From positions 116,598,552 to 116,662,551 of the forward strand of contig OX465284.1 of the NCBI GenBank assembly GCA_949987705.1: 64,000 nucleotides of DNA. Reading direction: 5' to 3'. Shown here one piece after another: positions 26,501 through 38,503 of the stretch. The stretch's first letter is position 1. Each line of letters starts with the position of its first letter. Both the position numbers and the translations under genes were made by a program. The notes under the pieces were generated by a model that did no database searches, was not told where the DNA came from, and saw only the letters and a program-made list of their open reading frames with translations. This DNA comes from Thereva unica. Its lineage: Eukaryota > Arthropoda > Insecta > Diptera > Therevidae.

Positions 26501-29500
26501 GGGACCGTCAAACTTGGAGAAATGCCCTAGAGGAGGCCAAGGCTCGATTTGGGCTGTAGCGCCATTGGATGGATGGTGGAGGAGCTTGCCGTGCTGACCT
26601 ACGCCGTCTTTTTTCCTGGTCGACCTCAAACTTACTTCAACTTAATCCTTCGAAGTCTCATTTCATCTTTTTCTCTCATTCTGCCACTATTCGCCCTGAC
26701 CTCTCCAGTATTGCTTTAAATGGGGTCCCTTAACCCTTTTAGGCTTAACTTTTGTTCTACCCTAAAAATCGGTACATGAGTCCACCCCATATTTGAAGAG
26801 TTTGGATGTCCCAAACAAAGGTTTTGGCTTGCTTGCACGTAAGTTGTTTCAATCGACCTCTCCATACAAAATTATTTGTTACACTTGAATTTCTGTATGA
26901 AGAGGTCGATTGAAGCAACTTACGTGCTACCACCCCAGTGTCTTCTTTTGGGCGATCTGTCTTCTGGAACACGATCTGCCAAGCTGGATAACATCGGCTC
27001 AGAATTGGGACCAGTGTAGAAAAAAGTTGGGAGAGGTCAGGATCGGATCTCGGGTGGTGATCGGCTAAAGAAGAAGAAGAACATCTTCCTTCTCTTTACC
27101 ATCGAATTCTTCATGCCCTGTTATTCGCCTGAGGGTGACTCTGTTGGTGGATATGACAGCGATCTTGTAATAGGAACAGACGATTAACCCTGCAGTCCTG
27201 CGAATTCGTCGATCCTATTGGTCTCATCGGTCCTATCTACTCTAATGTGAGTATGCATATTTTGTTAGTACATGATCAGTACTAGGTACTGCCAGGTGAA
27301 AGGTTTGTCACTGCTTACGGGGCACCCTGTTCCTATTTGCATCTCTCAAAAACTATAAATATTTTAATGTCGTTTATTTTGTATAAAGTAAAATATTTAG
27401 ACAGACTCTAGTATATCAAATGCAAGATTTGTCTATCTTCAATGAGAACTGGGAAGGACTTTACCATAAACCACAAAATTCTGAATAGGGTGAACCCGAT
27501 ACAACCGATTCACGTTATGTTTATTGCTATGTTATTTTGAATGAAACGTAACCTTGAAATTAGGCTCATTTCGATTATATTTTCTTAGGTTCCAAGAAAT
27601 GTTCTTGTTGCCATCTGTTATAAAATATTCAAGGTCTCCCGGCTTCCACCGCTTAGAAACTAAGTATCCCCTAAAAATTATTCAAGGACTTACAGAAAAC
27701 AACCCTACTTAACTTTTTATTTTATATTCATGCTTCTTATATATATTTCCAGAATGGCACAAGCTGTTGCAAGGAGTTCAGAGTAACCCCGAAAATCGTT
27801 CTGCTGAATGTTAATAAAAGAATCAAGTATTACCCCCTCTCTCTGGCGCTGCTGTAAACGTGGACACAAAGCCATATTTCACAAATATATTAACCGGAAT
27901 TCGAATCACAACCCCTATTGTCATGAATCCTTGTGTTTAGAGGACATCCGTCTCAGTGCTTTGTAGCCCCCCCCCCCATTCAGGCAGAGCGTTAAGCAAA
28001 AGGTAAAGCGCACAGCACAGCAACACCCACTCGCCCTAAAATAACCTGAAAATGGCGGTCCAGGGCATTTGGGGGCGGCTGCGGAAACCCTATCCTTCGT
28101 CCTTTAAGTTTTGCTCCACGTTTTCCGCCTGTCGCTTTAGCAACAATTTTCAATTATCCTAGTCAACTTCACTCGCGCGGGTCCTTTAAAGTTGCTGCGA
28201 TCGTCTGCGACGCTGATGGTAAGCTGATATCGCATTAATTTGGCTAAAAAAAATTCCCATACACAAGCGAAGCGACAGGACATTCTGCCGAACGCTTGTC
28301 TAGTGAACGACCAGGACCAGCTCTAAGACATTTTCTAATGCAAGTGAATTCGTTAAGGTGGGGGCGACAACTGGAATGGGGGTGGATATTTGCACCTGTT
28401 ACTGGATTGTGGAAAACGAGCAAATTCCGTTGACTTTTAAAGATATTTCCAGAACCTAGGGTCAAAATACGAGAAAAGGGAATGGAAAACATTTTATAAA
28501 TATATAAACGAAGTGTACTCGGGCGGGGTGTATACAAATACTTTCCAAATAGACGGTTTTGTTGGCTAAATGGTTTGGCAACACCCCCTCAGGGATTAAG
28601 ACCCTCTTTACTTGATATTTAGTAAAAAAAGGTCAGACTACGGATGAGCTTTGAATTTGGGTTGGAAATTTCTGCTGATATGCCCCAAAGAAATGCTTCT
28701 AATTTGATTTATACTTTAAAAAGGGTTAATTTTTCCAGATAAGGACAGGACGGAATTTTTTTTTATTTGTGTTTACCTAACAAATATCCAATGGCTTTAT
28801 GTATTGAAAATAATATACAAGCATTGAGATTCATGTCTGATAGAAAAAAAAACAGAGTTTTACATATCACAGAGAACACAAAAAACAGAGTAAAGATAAA
28901 TTTAATATTAGCATTTTTCATATCTATTCAGGGTTGGGTAGAGTTTTTTGCCTTTTAGGACGGGTGATGTAGGAATTATAAAACAGTGCTACAAGGATAC
29001 ATGAACTCAAAAATCGATTTTATGTACAGAGCCTTTTCATGATAAAATTTTCTTTTGTTTTTTTAGCCATAAAAAATCGTCACAATTCGCTTAGGTTTAA
29101 ACAAAATTTTACACAAAGGCTCTGCTGATGTGTCCATCCGTTCACTTAATTCATCCATCCATCTGGCCGATATCCACTTTCATCCAGCGCCGGCCCTAGG
29201 GCAGAGCGAGTGGAGCGGTCGCTCTAAGCGCCAGGTGGCAAGGGGCGCCAAAATGAATGCGAAAAACAATTTTGAACGATATATAAAATTTTGATGGCAT
29301 CTTTGCAGCCAGCCAAGTTTATGTGCTCATCAATGTGACTAGAACACGACACAAGTAGGGAGCGTTGACACCAAAACTACATCCTACTCGAGGTGCCCCT
29401 GCTTGTAATAGGAACAGGCTCAATACAGCGGATTTGCAGAGAACAAACTCGATCAAACTCGCACTTCCAAGGTGTAAACATTGGATATTTCTGATCCCAT

Positions 29501-32500
29501 GCGGCAGAGTGCCGAATGTTACCACAGTGAAGGCGAATTTTCGGGATCCCTCTTCAATGAGGGCAGTCTGAGCCCACAAACCGCAGTGGAGTACACGGAG
29601 ATCATTCATTCATTAGAAGAAGATCTCCCTAGAGGCCCACCTGCGGAAGTGCGGGCAAGTTCTGCTCCATCGGAGAATCGACCCGAAAAAAACCGTCCGC
29701 TTTACAGACGATTTTTGGAAGCTTGCTACTCCGGTCTCTGCGTGGCCCCTAAACGAAAGAGAGATACCAATTGTAAGAAGAGAGTTAGATCTTCTGGATT
29801 TTCTCCAGGCCACAATAACTGGGCTAAAAAATCCATACCCTATTCAAACGCCTACTGAAAAACGTTCCGAAGTCCGACGCACCCCTAATGAAGCCTAGAA
29901 CTGCTCCGAAGCCGACTTTCTACTAAATGGCAGAAAGTGTCAGAAAGATTTTGCTTGCAACTGACTATCTGGAACAAATAGTTACCGTGCAAGGCGCGCC
30001 CGGGGTAGTTGGCCATTACCTGTACGGACTCGGTCCCAGCCATGTGACTGAGTGGTAGAGTAAAGGACCGAGCCAGGTGTCTTCGGGAATTGGCGGAAAT
30101 AGAAGACCTCATTGACATTATGTTTATGTACTCCCCAAAGCTCATCGCCCACCATTCACTGAGATGATATTCTCTGAGAACGAGAGGTCTATTGACGAGC
30201 TGGGGCAGACGGGAGGCCGAATTGGCTACGAGTTAGAAGGCCAAATTGGCTACAGCTTAGATTCAGGGCGGCATACTCAGCTTACTTCCTCTTGGCCTCT
30301 GACCAAAACTGTTCCCAGCTAAACTTGTAATGTCCCCTCAGCGACCACCAGAACCTCGTAAGCAACCATTTCCACTCCGATCACCAAAGAAGCCGATGTT
30401 ACCAATTGAAGCCTCACAGGAGTCTGCTTCAGGAATGGAAGACGTAAGTTGCTCGAATACCAAGATCGTGGCCACTGCATTTTTTGGGCTGGTGGAAGGG
30501 GGAGCCTGCAGTAACGCGTAGGGGACTCTTGCCATCATCAACCCTCACCCTAAAATCACCACCTAAATCCTTAGCGGGGCAACCCTAGCCCAAAAGGGGG
30601 TAGGACATAATGCCTTAAGGAAATGAGCACTTCTTGTTCAGATAAACCTCCATCACTCCAGGGCTGTCACGGCAGCGTTCGAAAAAAAGTTTATCTTGGA
30701 CAACCGGAAATACAATTTTTGTGATGTGAAAGCGTCGATCAAAGGTGGCCCAAAGGCAATCTCGCTCTACCCTGAACAAGGGCTAAGGCCGCCTCTGCTT
30801 TCATCCACATCCATGCAGTTAAAGACATGTGCTTCATCATCACAATGTATCGGTCAGATGATTTAAAACTAAAAAAATTTACCATAAGTATACGTAAATT
30901 CGGTTCGCGTATTTTAGTAGGTGTTGGAGCACTTTGGTCTGGGAAAATTTTAGCTACCGTGCAAAATACTTCATTACTTTAAAGCTATGTCAAAATGAGT
31001 CGAATTTTACTTAAAGACTTGGTCTTGATTCTTTTCAAGCTACTTTTTCGTGATATTGAAATTTCTTTGTAATTATTTCGGTACTTTAGCGGTTTTCTCT
31101 CCTTAGCTCTACCTGCTCCTATTTAGAAAAGCCGGGATGAATATCGCGGTAATATTGAATGGATAACGCTTTCGAGAATCACTTGTCGACGTTAGTAGGT
31201 GTAAGTATGATTGGGCGGGAGAATCAAATCTGAACTTGACCTTGACCTACGGTCAAATCAATAAATCACAAGTCAAAAGCTGGTATGGGCATGCCCCGGA
31301 TCAAACTAATTAATTAAGATTGATTGGTTTGACCTTAGGTTAAGGTAAAGGTCAACTTTGGTTCCCACGACCAATCGTCTTAAAATCTACTGGCGTTTAA
31401 GACATGCTATAAACTCTAAGCTTTACTCCTACGTGAATAAAATGTATCTACCATATACACTAAATTATTTAAGCGTGCAAACTACACACATTTTCGTAAA
31501 CTTCCTTTGAATTTATGATACGGCATTGACCTCATTTCTCATATACTTTACTGAGTCTTTTACTCATTTTTAACAATTTACAAACCGACAACTTTTCCCA
31601 AGAATCCTGACTTCAGCTGAAATTTATTGCAAACATTAATAGAAAAAGCTGACCCAATTTCGACTTGCAGCTTCCCTTGATCTTTTGCCTAAAAACCACC
31701 ACAATATTTGTTGATGCACTGGAAATAAATGGACGTTCGTACTTTTGATGCACTCTGCAAATAAAAATGGACGTTTGTACTTTTGAAACACTCGACAAAT
31801 AAATGGACGTTTGTACATTTTACAGAAACGCAAAAAGAAAATCCTTAAACTGTCACTTTACACTGTTTAACGCAAACGGACTTTTAGCCAAGTCTCGATA
31901 TTTTAATCTTAGTTGATTTATTTCGAAAACAATTGAAAAGTTTTTATCTCTCCTCTCCGCAATTCGGCGGTCTTGAGAAGTTTTCGGTTTTTTCCACCGT
32001 GAGCCTTTTGGGCTTTTGCTTAAACGCCTCCTTTACTCTTAGGGTATTGATTTTGCCCATCGCCGTTGGCTGGTATCAATACCGTGAAAGTTTGGTGCCG
32101 ATTGGAAATTATTTCGCCAAAAGTTTTGTTGTATTCTGGTGGTCCTTGATTATACATACCTAGCATAATTTTCTTGCCTAGGACAAGGTCTCCCTAGTTA
32201 CTGCGCCAGAGTGAAATTACACGTTTCACCACCAGCGCCATCACAGCTTTATTCTTTCTATTTCCGCTTTCTTCTGTAACTACTTACCTTAACTGGTTTA
32301 TGACAAGGCATTACGTTAATGACACTCCGCTATCACAACTTAGCTGGCAATATTGATTACAGTTTTTTCCTTGATTAGAACTGGCATTTGTCTTCATTAG
32401 TTACATTTCTGATTGAACCCTATCTGTCATTATTCTTGACTTTCTTGTTGGCTTGGAACTTGTTTGGCGAAGAGTTCGGTCTGTTCATTCGTCTTCTTTT

Positions 32501-35500
32501 ATATAACATGATTGAGAGACTTCTATTTTTACGTCTGCATAGTTTGCCTTCAGTTCAGGTGAAACAATTTTTTCTGAAACACTCGAAATTAGGTTTATTT
32601 GTGGAACCTTGTGACATAACCTCGAAATAAAGGAGTTCTAATCAAGCAAAAAGTCGATCGATACTAATGGAACATAGCACATTTTTTTGGCTTGATTGAC
32701 CAGATTTGTTTTTGTGGAATGTTCAAGTTACAATTCTCTTTATAAGGCTCCTAACCTCATAACTAACTAACATCTAGCTTCAATCCGAACAATGGTGAAA
32801 GAATTTCATAATAGAAAATCTTAACGTTATAGCTGTAACATTGAATTGCCACTTGTCGCCGTTAGTAGGTTTTGGGACGATTGGGCGTGTGTACCAAATC
32901 TGACCTTCACCTTGACCCAAGGTCAAGTCAATTAATCACAGGTCAAACCAATTACTACTACTACGAAGTTGGCCTGTAGTAGGCCATAAGCTGACAATTG
33001 TCCGACTAAAGCTTGCAGTCTACGATAATATAATCAATATAAGACATGCATTTGCCAGGCCATATCTTCGGGAGCCGAGCTGGGCCTGGTAATGGCATCC
33101 CCAATGTGATAAAAAAACTCTCTTACAGTAACAGACAATAAATTTGGGTTAAATAACAACGTGGACGTGTCGTAGACGTAATTCAGCGGAGCTGAATATG
33201 AATAAAACGGAGCTGAATAGGAATAAAGCGAAGCTGAATAGGAATAAAGCGGAGCTGAATAAAAATACAGCTAAGCTGAATAGGAAATTTGCAGGCTTTC
33301 TTTAAACACATAAATGATAAAAGCTAGTAACCTTCACGATTCCGAAGAAGACCGCTTTTCATCGAAGAATCAAGGGGGAATGACATTTTTTTTATGTGAA
33401 AGTCTCACCTGCACATACCAGCAACCCCTCATATTGTTTACGAGATGGTCCAATGTCAAGTAGTGAGCTTAGCTCGAACAATAGAAAAAGGATACGCGAG
33501 AAGAGAAGACATTAACCCTCTCATTTGAATTCTTGGATGTTGTATGAGCTAATTGTTTTTCTGTAAGCAGCCAGCTGAGCCACAGAAATAACCGTTGGGG
33601 TTAGGGTAGACATCCTAGTTGGAGTGTTATGCTTCCAGAAACAAGTTACTCCCGCTAACTAGCCGACAAAGACTATGACCCCAGCAGTATCAGACTAGCA
33701 AGTGAGCAAGAAGATGTACAGTCCGCTAAGTAAAGGCCACATCTAAGCGGAATTTCGGTACCCTATTGTTAACAAGATAAGCTGGCAGAAAGCTTTCAGT
33801 CTAGAACTACATATGTCATATTTGTATATACTATTTAGAATTCATTCGGTGCTGCAGGTTTCTCCTCCTTTACTAAATCTCTATAAATACTCCTACTAGA
33901 CTAGTTTTGACAGTATTTTCCAAATGGGACTGCTGGCAAGCTGCAAAGCCTATCTAGCAAAATACAAACTAATCCAAGACAACGTCCTGGCGTAATGCTT
34001 TTATCGTATACATATCTTAGGAATAAGGAAAAAATGTAAAAAGAAGATTGAGTGGAATAATCTTCAAAGAGGGCTTACCTCTAAGTTGTAGATATTCAAA
34101 ATATATTATTGAGTTCTTTCTTTATAATAATGTGCTCGTTCCAAGGCTGTTTTCTATTTTTATATGTACGAGTATATTCCTGAACAAATTTTAGTTAAAC
34201 TAGCTTTGTTGTTGATGGTGATTGGCGTACTTAAGGACAATATAGATGTATCTAAGGTGGCAAAAAAAATTTTTTATCAGACTTTCATCAAACAGAGCCA
34301 AATGACGAGTGTCCCAAAGTGTCCCAAAATATCACAAAAATGTCCCAAAGTGTCCCAAGATGTCCCAAAATATCCCAAAAATGTAATCGAATTTTTACAC
34401 CTATTACGAATTCCAAAATTAAATAAGCTACTCCATATTCGTTTTTATAATCACTAAAACAAGGAATAAGATTTTTGTTGATGCATTTTAATGTTTTGTA
34501 GATTGGGCAAAAAATTGTAAAAATGCGATTAAATTTGCAGTGACTTTCAGAGGGCGTCTTTCAGAACTGAATTTTATGTCGCAAGCACGTTTCACGCAAT
34601 TTGCATAATCCTACAACGCTGCTGTTACACTAAAATAAAATATACTGCAATAAAGTAAATTGTGTTTGACATTAATGATGAAGTATTGTTTCAAGATCCT
34701 GTAGAAGGTAATTGCAAATTTCAAGACTTCTTTCCACATTGGAATCATGGAAGCAATAAAACAAATGAGGAAAATTAGAAATTCATTCCCGAATACCTTT
34801 TTCTCGGGCGAGTTGTGTTTTTTCTTCCTTCTTGTAAATGGAATAATTAATTTTGAAATGAAAAAAGTCTTTGGACGTTTGATGAGAAGGGATTAATGGT
34901 ATTCTTTAGCAATGGACTCGACACGTGGTTGTACCTGTTGTGTTTTATTTCGATTTGGATTTAGATTACAAATTTTTTTTTAACAAATTTTGGCTTAAGA
35001 AACGTTTTCCAATATAACAAAGATTAATGCCATGTAACCAGGCCAAAAGTCCTGCCTTAATCTTCACCAATCGAAACAATTACAGCTCGACAGCTTTAGA
35101 CCAAATAAAAGTTGCGACCGTCAGCAGCAAATTCGATAGAACGTACAACAACAACAAAAGAATTCATTCAAAAGAACCCAAATTTTATTCGAACCTGGGT
35201 ATTCCGAAAAAGGACGTGATCTGAATACTCAACAAAAAAAAGAAAAAAAGAAAATCAAAAAGGACTTAACGTAAAACAATTGATATTCCCGTGGCAACTT
35301 CCATGTTAAAGCAGAGTGTAGGAAATGGAAACGGCACAAAGGAGAAACTTTCTGCCATTTCCCATGGAATTATCCTTCTTATGCACGTATATATCCTCGG
35401 ATTTACCGAAAGGATTTCTGGTATTGCATTAAGCAAGTAAGTCCTTATCGAATAAATAAAGATCTGCACAGAAACAGGTTGATTACACGTCCTCTGATGG

Positions 35501-38470
35501 CTGCTGTTACAAATCTATTTTGTGTAATATTGCGCCTCTTAGCTGGACGTCGTTTTGGGGCGTTGCTGTTGTACAGAAAACTTGTTGCTATATGTCCTTG
35601 AATTATTGATCTGAGGATTTAATACCGTCATTTAAGAAGAGGATTTCTCTGAGGTATTTGTCTTGTTTATATACAACTAGCATAAAACCCGCGTGCCTTG
35701 CAACGCCTTTAAATAAAAACTGTTTATTATGTGCAATGTTTTCCTACAAAAAAAAAAAAAACAAACAAAAAAGTCAGCTGTCATTATCCCTAAAAGGGTT
35801 TATTATAGTGCATTTTTTTAATAAATATGGTAAACAAATTGCTGCGTATATCACCTCTGCTCAACAAATCTGCAAGTTTTGAAGCAGAGATTGGCATGTT
35901 TATGTCCCCCATTATAGAGATGCACTGTCAAAATTAAAGCCAGCTCCAGCGGTTTGGGTTAACCCCATTTAACCCCCTTAGGGGATAAATTTCAAAAAAT
36001 CGCTCCTAAGTGGATGTCCACGCCATTATAGGGATGCACTGTCAAAATTACCGCCCTATAGCTTCAGCGGTTTGGGTAAACCCTATTTCACCCCCTTAGG
36101 GGATGAATTTCGAAAAGTCGCTCTATAGTGGATGTCCACGCCATTATAGGGATGCACTGTCAAAATTTCAGCCCTATATCTATAGCGGTTTGGAAAAACC
36201 CCATTTCACCCCCTTAGGGGATGAATTTCGAAAAATCGCTTCTTAGTGGATGTCCACGCTATTATAGGGATGCACTGTTAAATTTCAGCCCTATAAATTT
36301 AGCGGTTTGGAAAAACCCCATTTCACCCCCTTAGGGGATGAATTCCGAAAAATCGCTTCTTAGTGGATGTCCACATCACTATAGGGATGCACTGTCAAAA
36401 TTTCAGCCCTATATCTATAGCGGTTTGGAAAAACCCCATTTCACCCCCTTAGGGGATGAATTTCGAAAAATCACTCTGATGGATGTCCACGCCATTATAG
36501 GGATGCACTGTCGAAATTTCAGCCCTATAAATTGGATGTCCACATCACTATAGGGATGCACTGTCAAAATTTCAGGTCTATAGCTCCAGCGGTTTGGGTA
36601 AGCCCCATTTCACTCCCTTAGGGGATGAATTTCGAAAAATCGCTTTAATAGTGGAAGACCACGCCATTATAGGGAAGCACTGTCAAAATTACAGCCCTAT
36701 AGCTTTAGCGGTTTGGGTAAACCCTATTTCACCCCTTTAGGGGATGAATTTCGAAAAGTCGCTCTATAGTGAATGTCCACGCCATTATAGGGATGCACTG
36801 TCAAAATTTCAGCCCTATATCTATAGCGGTTTGGAAAAACCCCATTTCACCCCCTTAGGGGATGAATTTCGAAAAATCGCTTTATAGTGGAAGACCACGC
36901 CATTATAGGGATGCACTGTCAAAATTTCAGCCCTATATCTATAGCGGTTTGGAAAAACCCCATTTCACCCCCTTAGGAGATGAATTCCGAAAAATCGCTT
37001 CTTAGTGGATGTCCACATCACTATAGGGATGCACTGTCAAAATTTCAGCCCTATAGCCGTAGCGGTTTGGAAAAACCCCATTTCACCCCCTTAGGGGATG
37101 AATTTCGAAAAATCACTTCTTAGTGGATGTCCACGCCATTATAGGGATGCACTGTCAAAATTTCAGCCCTATAAATTTAGCGGTTTGGAAAAACCCAATT
37201 TCACCCCCTTAGGGGATGAATTCCGAAAAATCGCTTCTTAGTGGATGTCCACATCACTATAGGGATGCACTGTCAAAATTTCAGCCCTATAGCTCCAGCG
37301 GTTTGGGTAAACCCCATTTCACTCCCTTAGGGGATGAATTTCGAAAAATCGCTTTAATAGTGGAAGACCACGCCATTATAGGGATGCACTGTCAAAATTA
37401 CAGCCCTATAGCTTTAGCGGTTTGGGTAAACCCAATTTCACCCCCTTAGGGGATGAATTTCGAAAAGTCGCTCTATAGTGGATGTTCACGCCATTATAGG
37501 GATGCACTGTCAAAATTTCAGCCCTATATCTATAGCGGTTTGGAAAAACCCAATTTCACCGCATCTGGTTTGGAAAAACCCCATTTCACCCGCTTAGGGG
37601 ATGAATTCCGAAAAATCGCTTCTTAGTGGATGTCCACATCACTATAAGGATGCACTGTCAAAATTTCAGCCCTATAGCTCCAGCGGTTTGGGTAAACCCC
37701 ATTTCACTCCCTTAGGGGATGAATTTCGAAAAATCGCTTTAATAGTGGAAGACCACGCCATTATAGGGATGCACTGTCAAAATTACAGCCCTATAGCTTT
37801 AGCGGTTTGGGTAAATCCTATTTCACCCCCTTAGGGGATGAATTTCAAAAAGTCGCTCTATAGTGGATGTCCACGCCATTATAGGGATGCACTGTCAAAA
37901 TTTCAGCTCTATATCTATAGCGGTTTGGGAAAACCCCATTTCACCCCCTTAGGGGATGAATTTCGAAAAATCGCTTTATAGTGGATGTCCACGCCATTAT
38001 AGGGATGCACTGTCAAAATTTCAGCCCTATAGCTATAGCGGTTTGGAAAAACCCCATTTCACCCCCTTAGGGGATGAATTCCGAAAAATCGCTTCTTAGT
38101 GGATGTCCACATCATTATAGGGATGTACTGTCAAAATTTCAGCCTTATAGCTTTAGCGGTTTGGAAAAAACCCATTTCACCCCCTTAGGGGATGAATTTC
38201 GAAAAATCGCTAGGGATGCACTGTCAAAAATTTCAGCCCTTTAGCTCTAGCGGTTTAGGTTGTGCGTTGTCTTTCAGTCAGTTACTTTTTATACAATAGA
38301 AAAAAAGTAAAGAAAATAAATCCCCTTACAACTTATTGAACCCCATTTCACCCCCTTCAACCCTTTTTTCTCCAAAAAAAATAGCCTATGTCCGTCTCCA
38401 AGGTCTAAACTATGTCTGTTGCAAATTTCATCAAAATCGGTCCAGCGGTTTAGGCGTGAAAGCGTAACAT

Positions 38471-38503
<33 letters not shown>

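Noticed and set aside
36338..37834. Repeated 70-80-codon frames in the Helitron array
   Set aside because: They are the same tandem unit read through; the frame depends on unit length and gives no family match.
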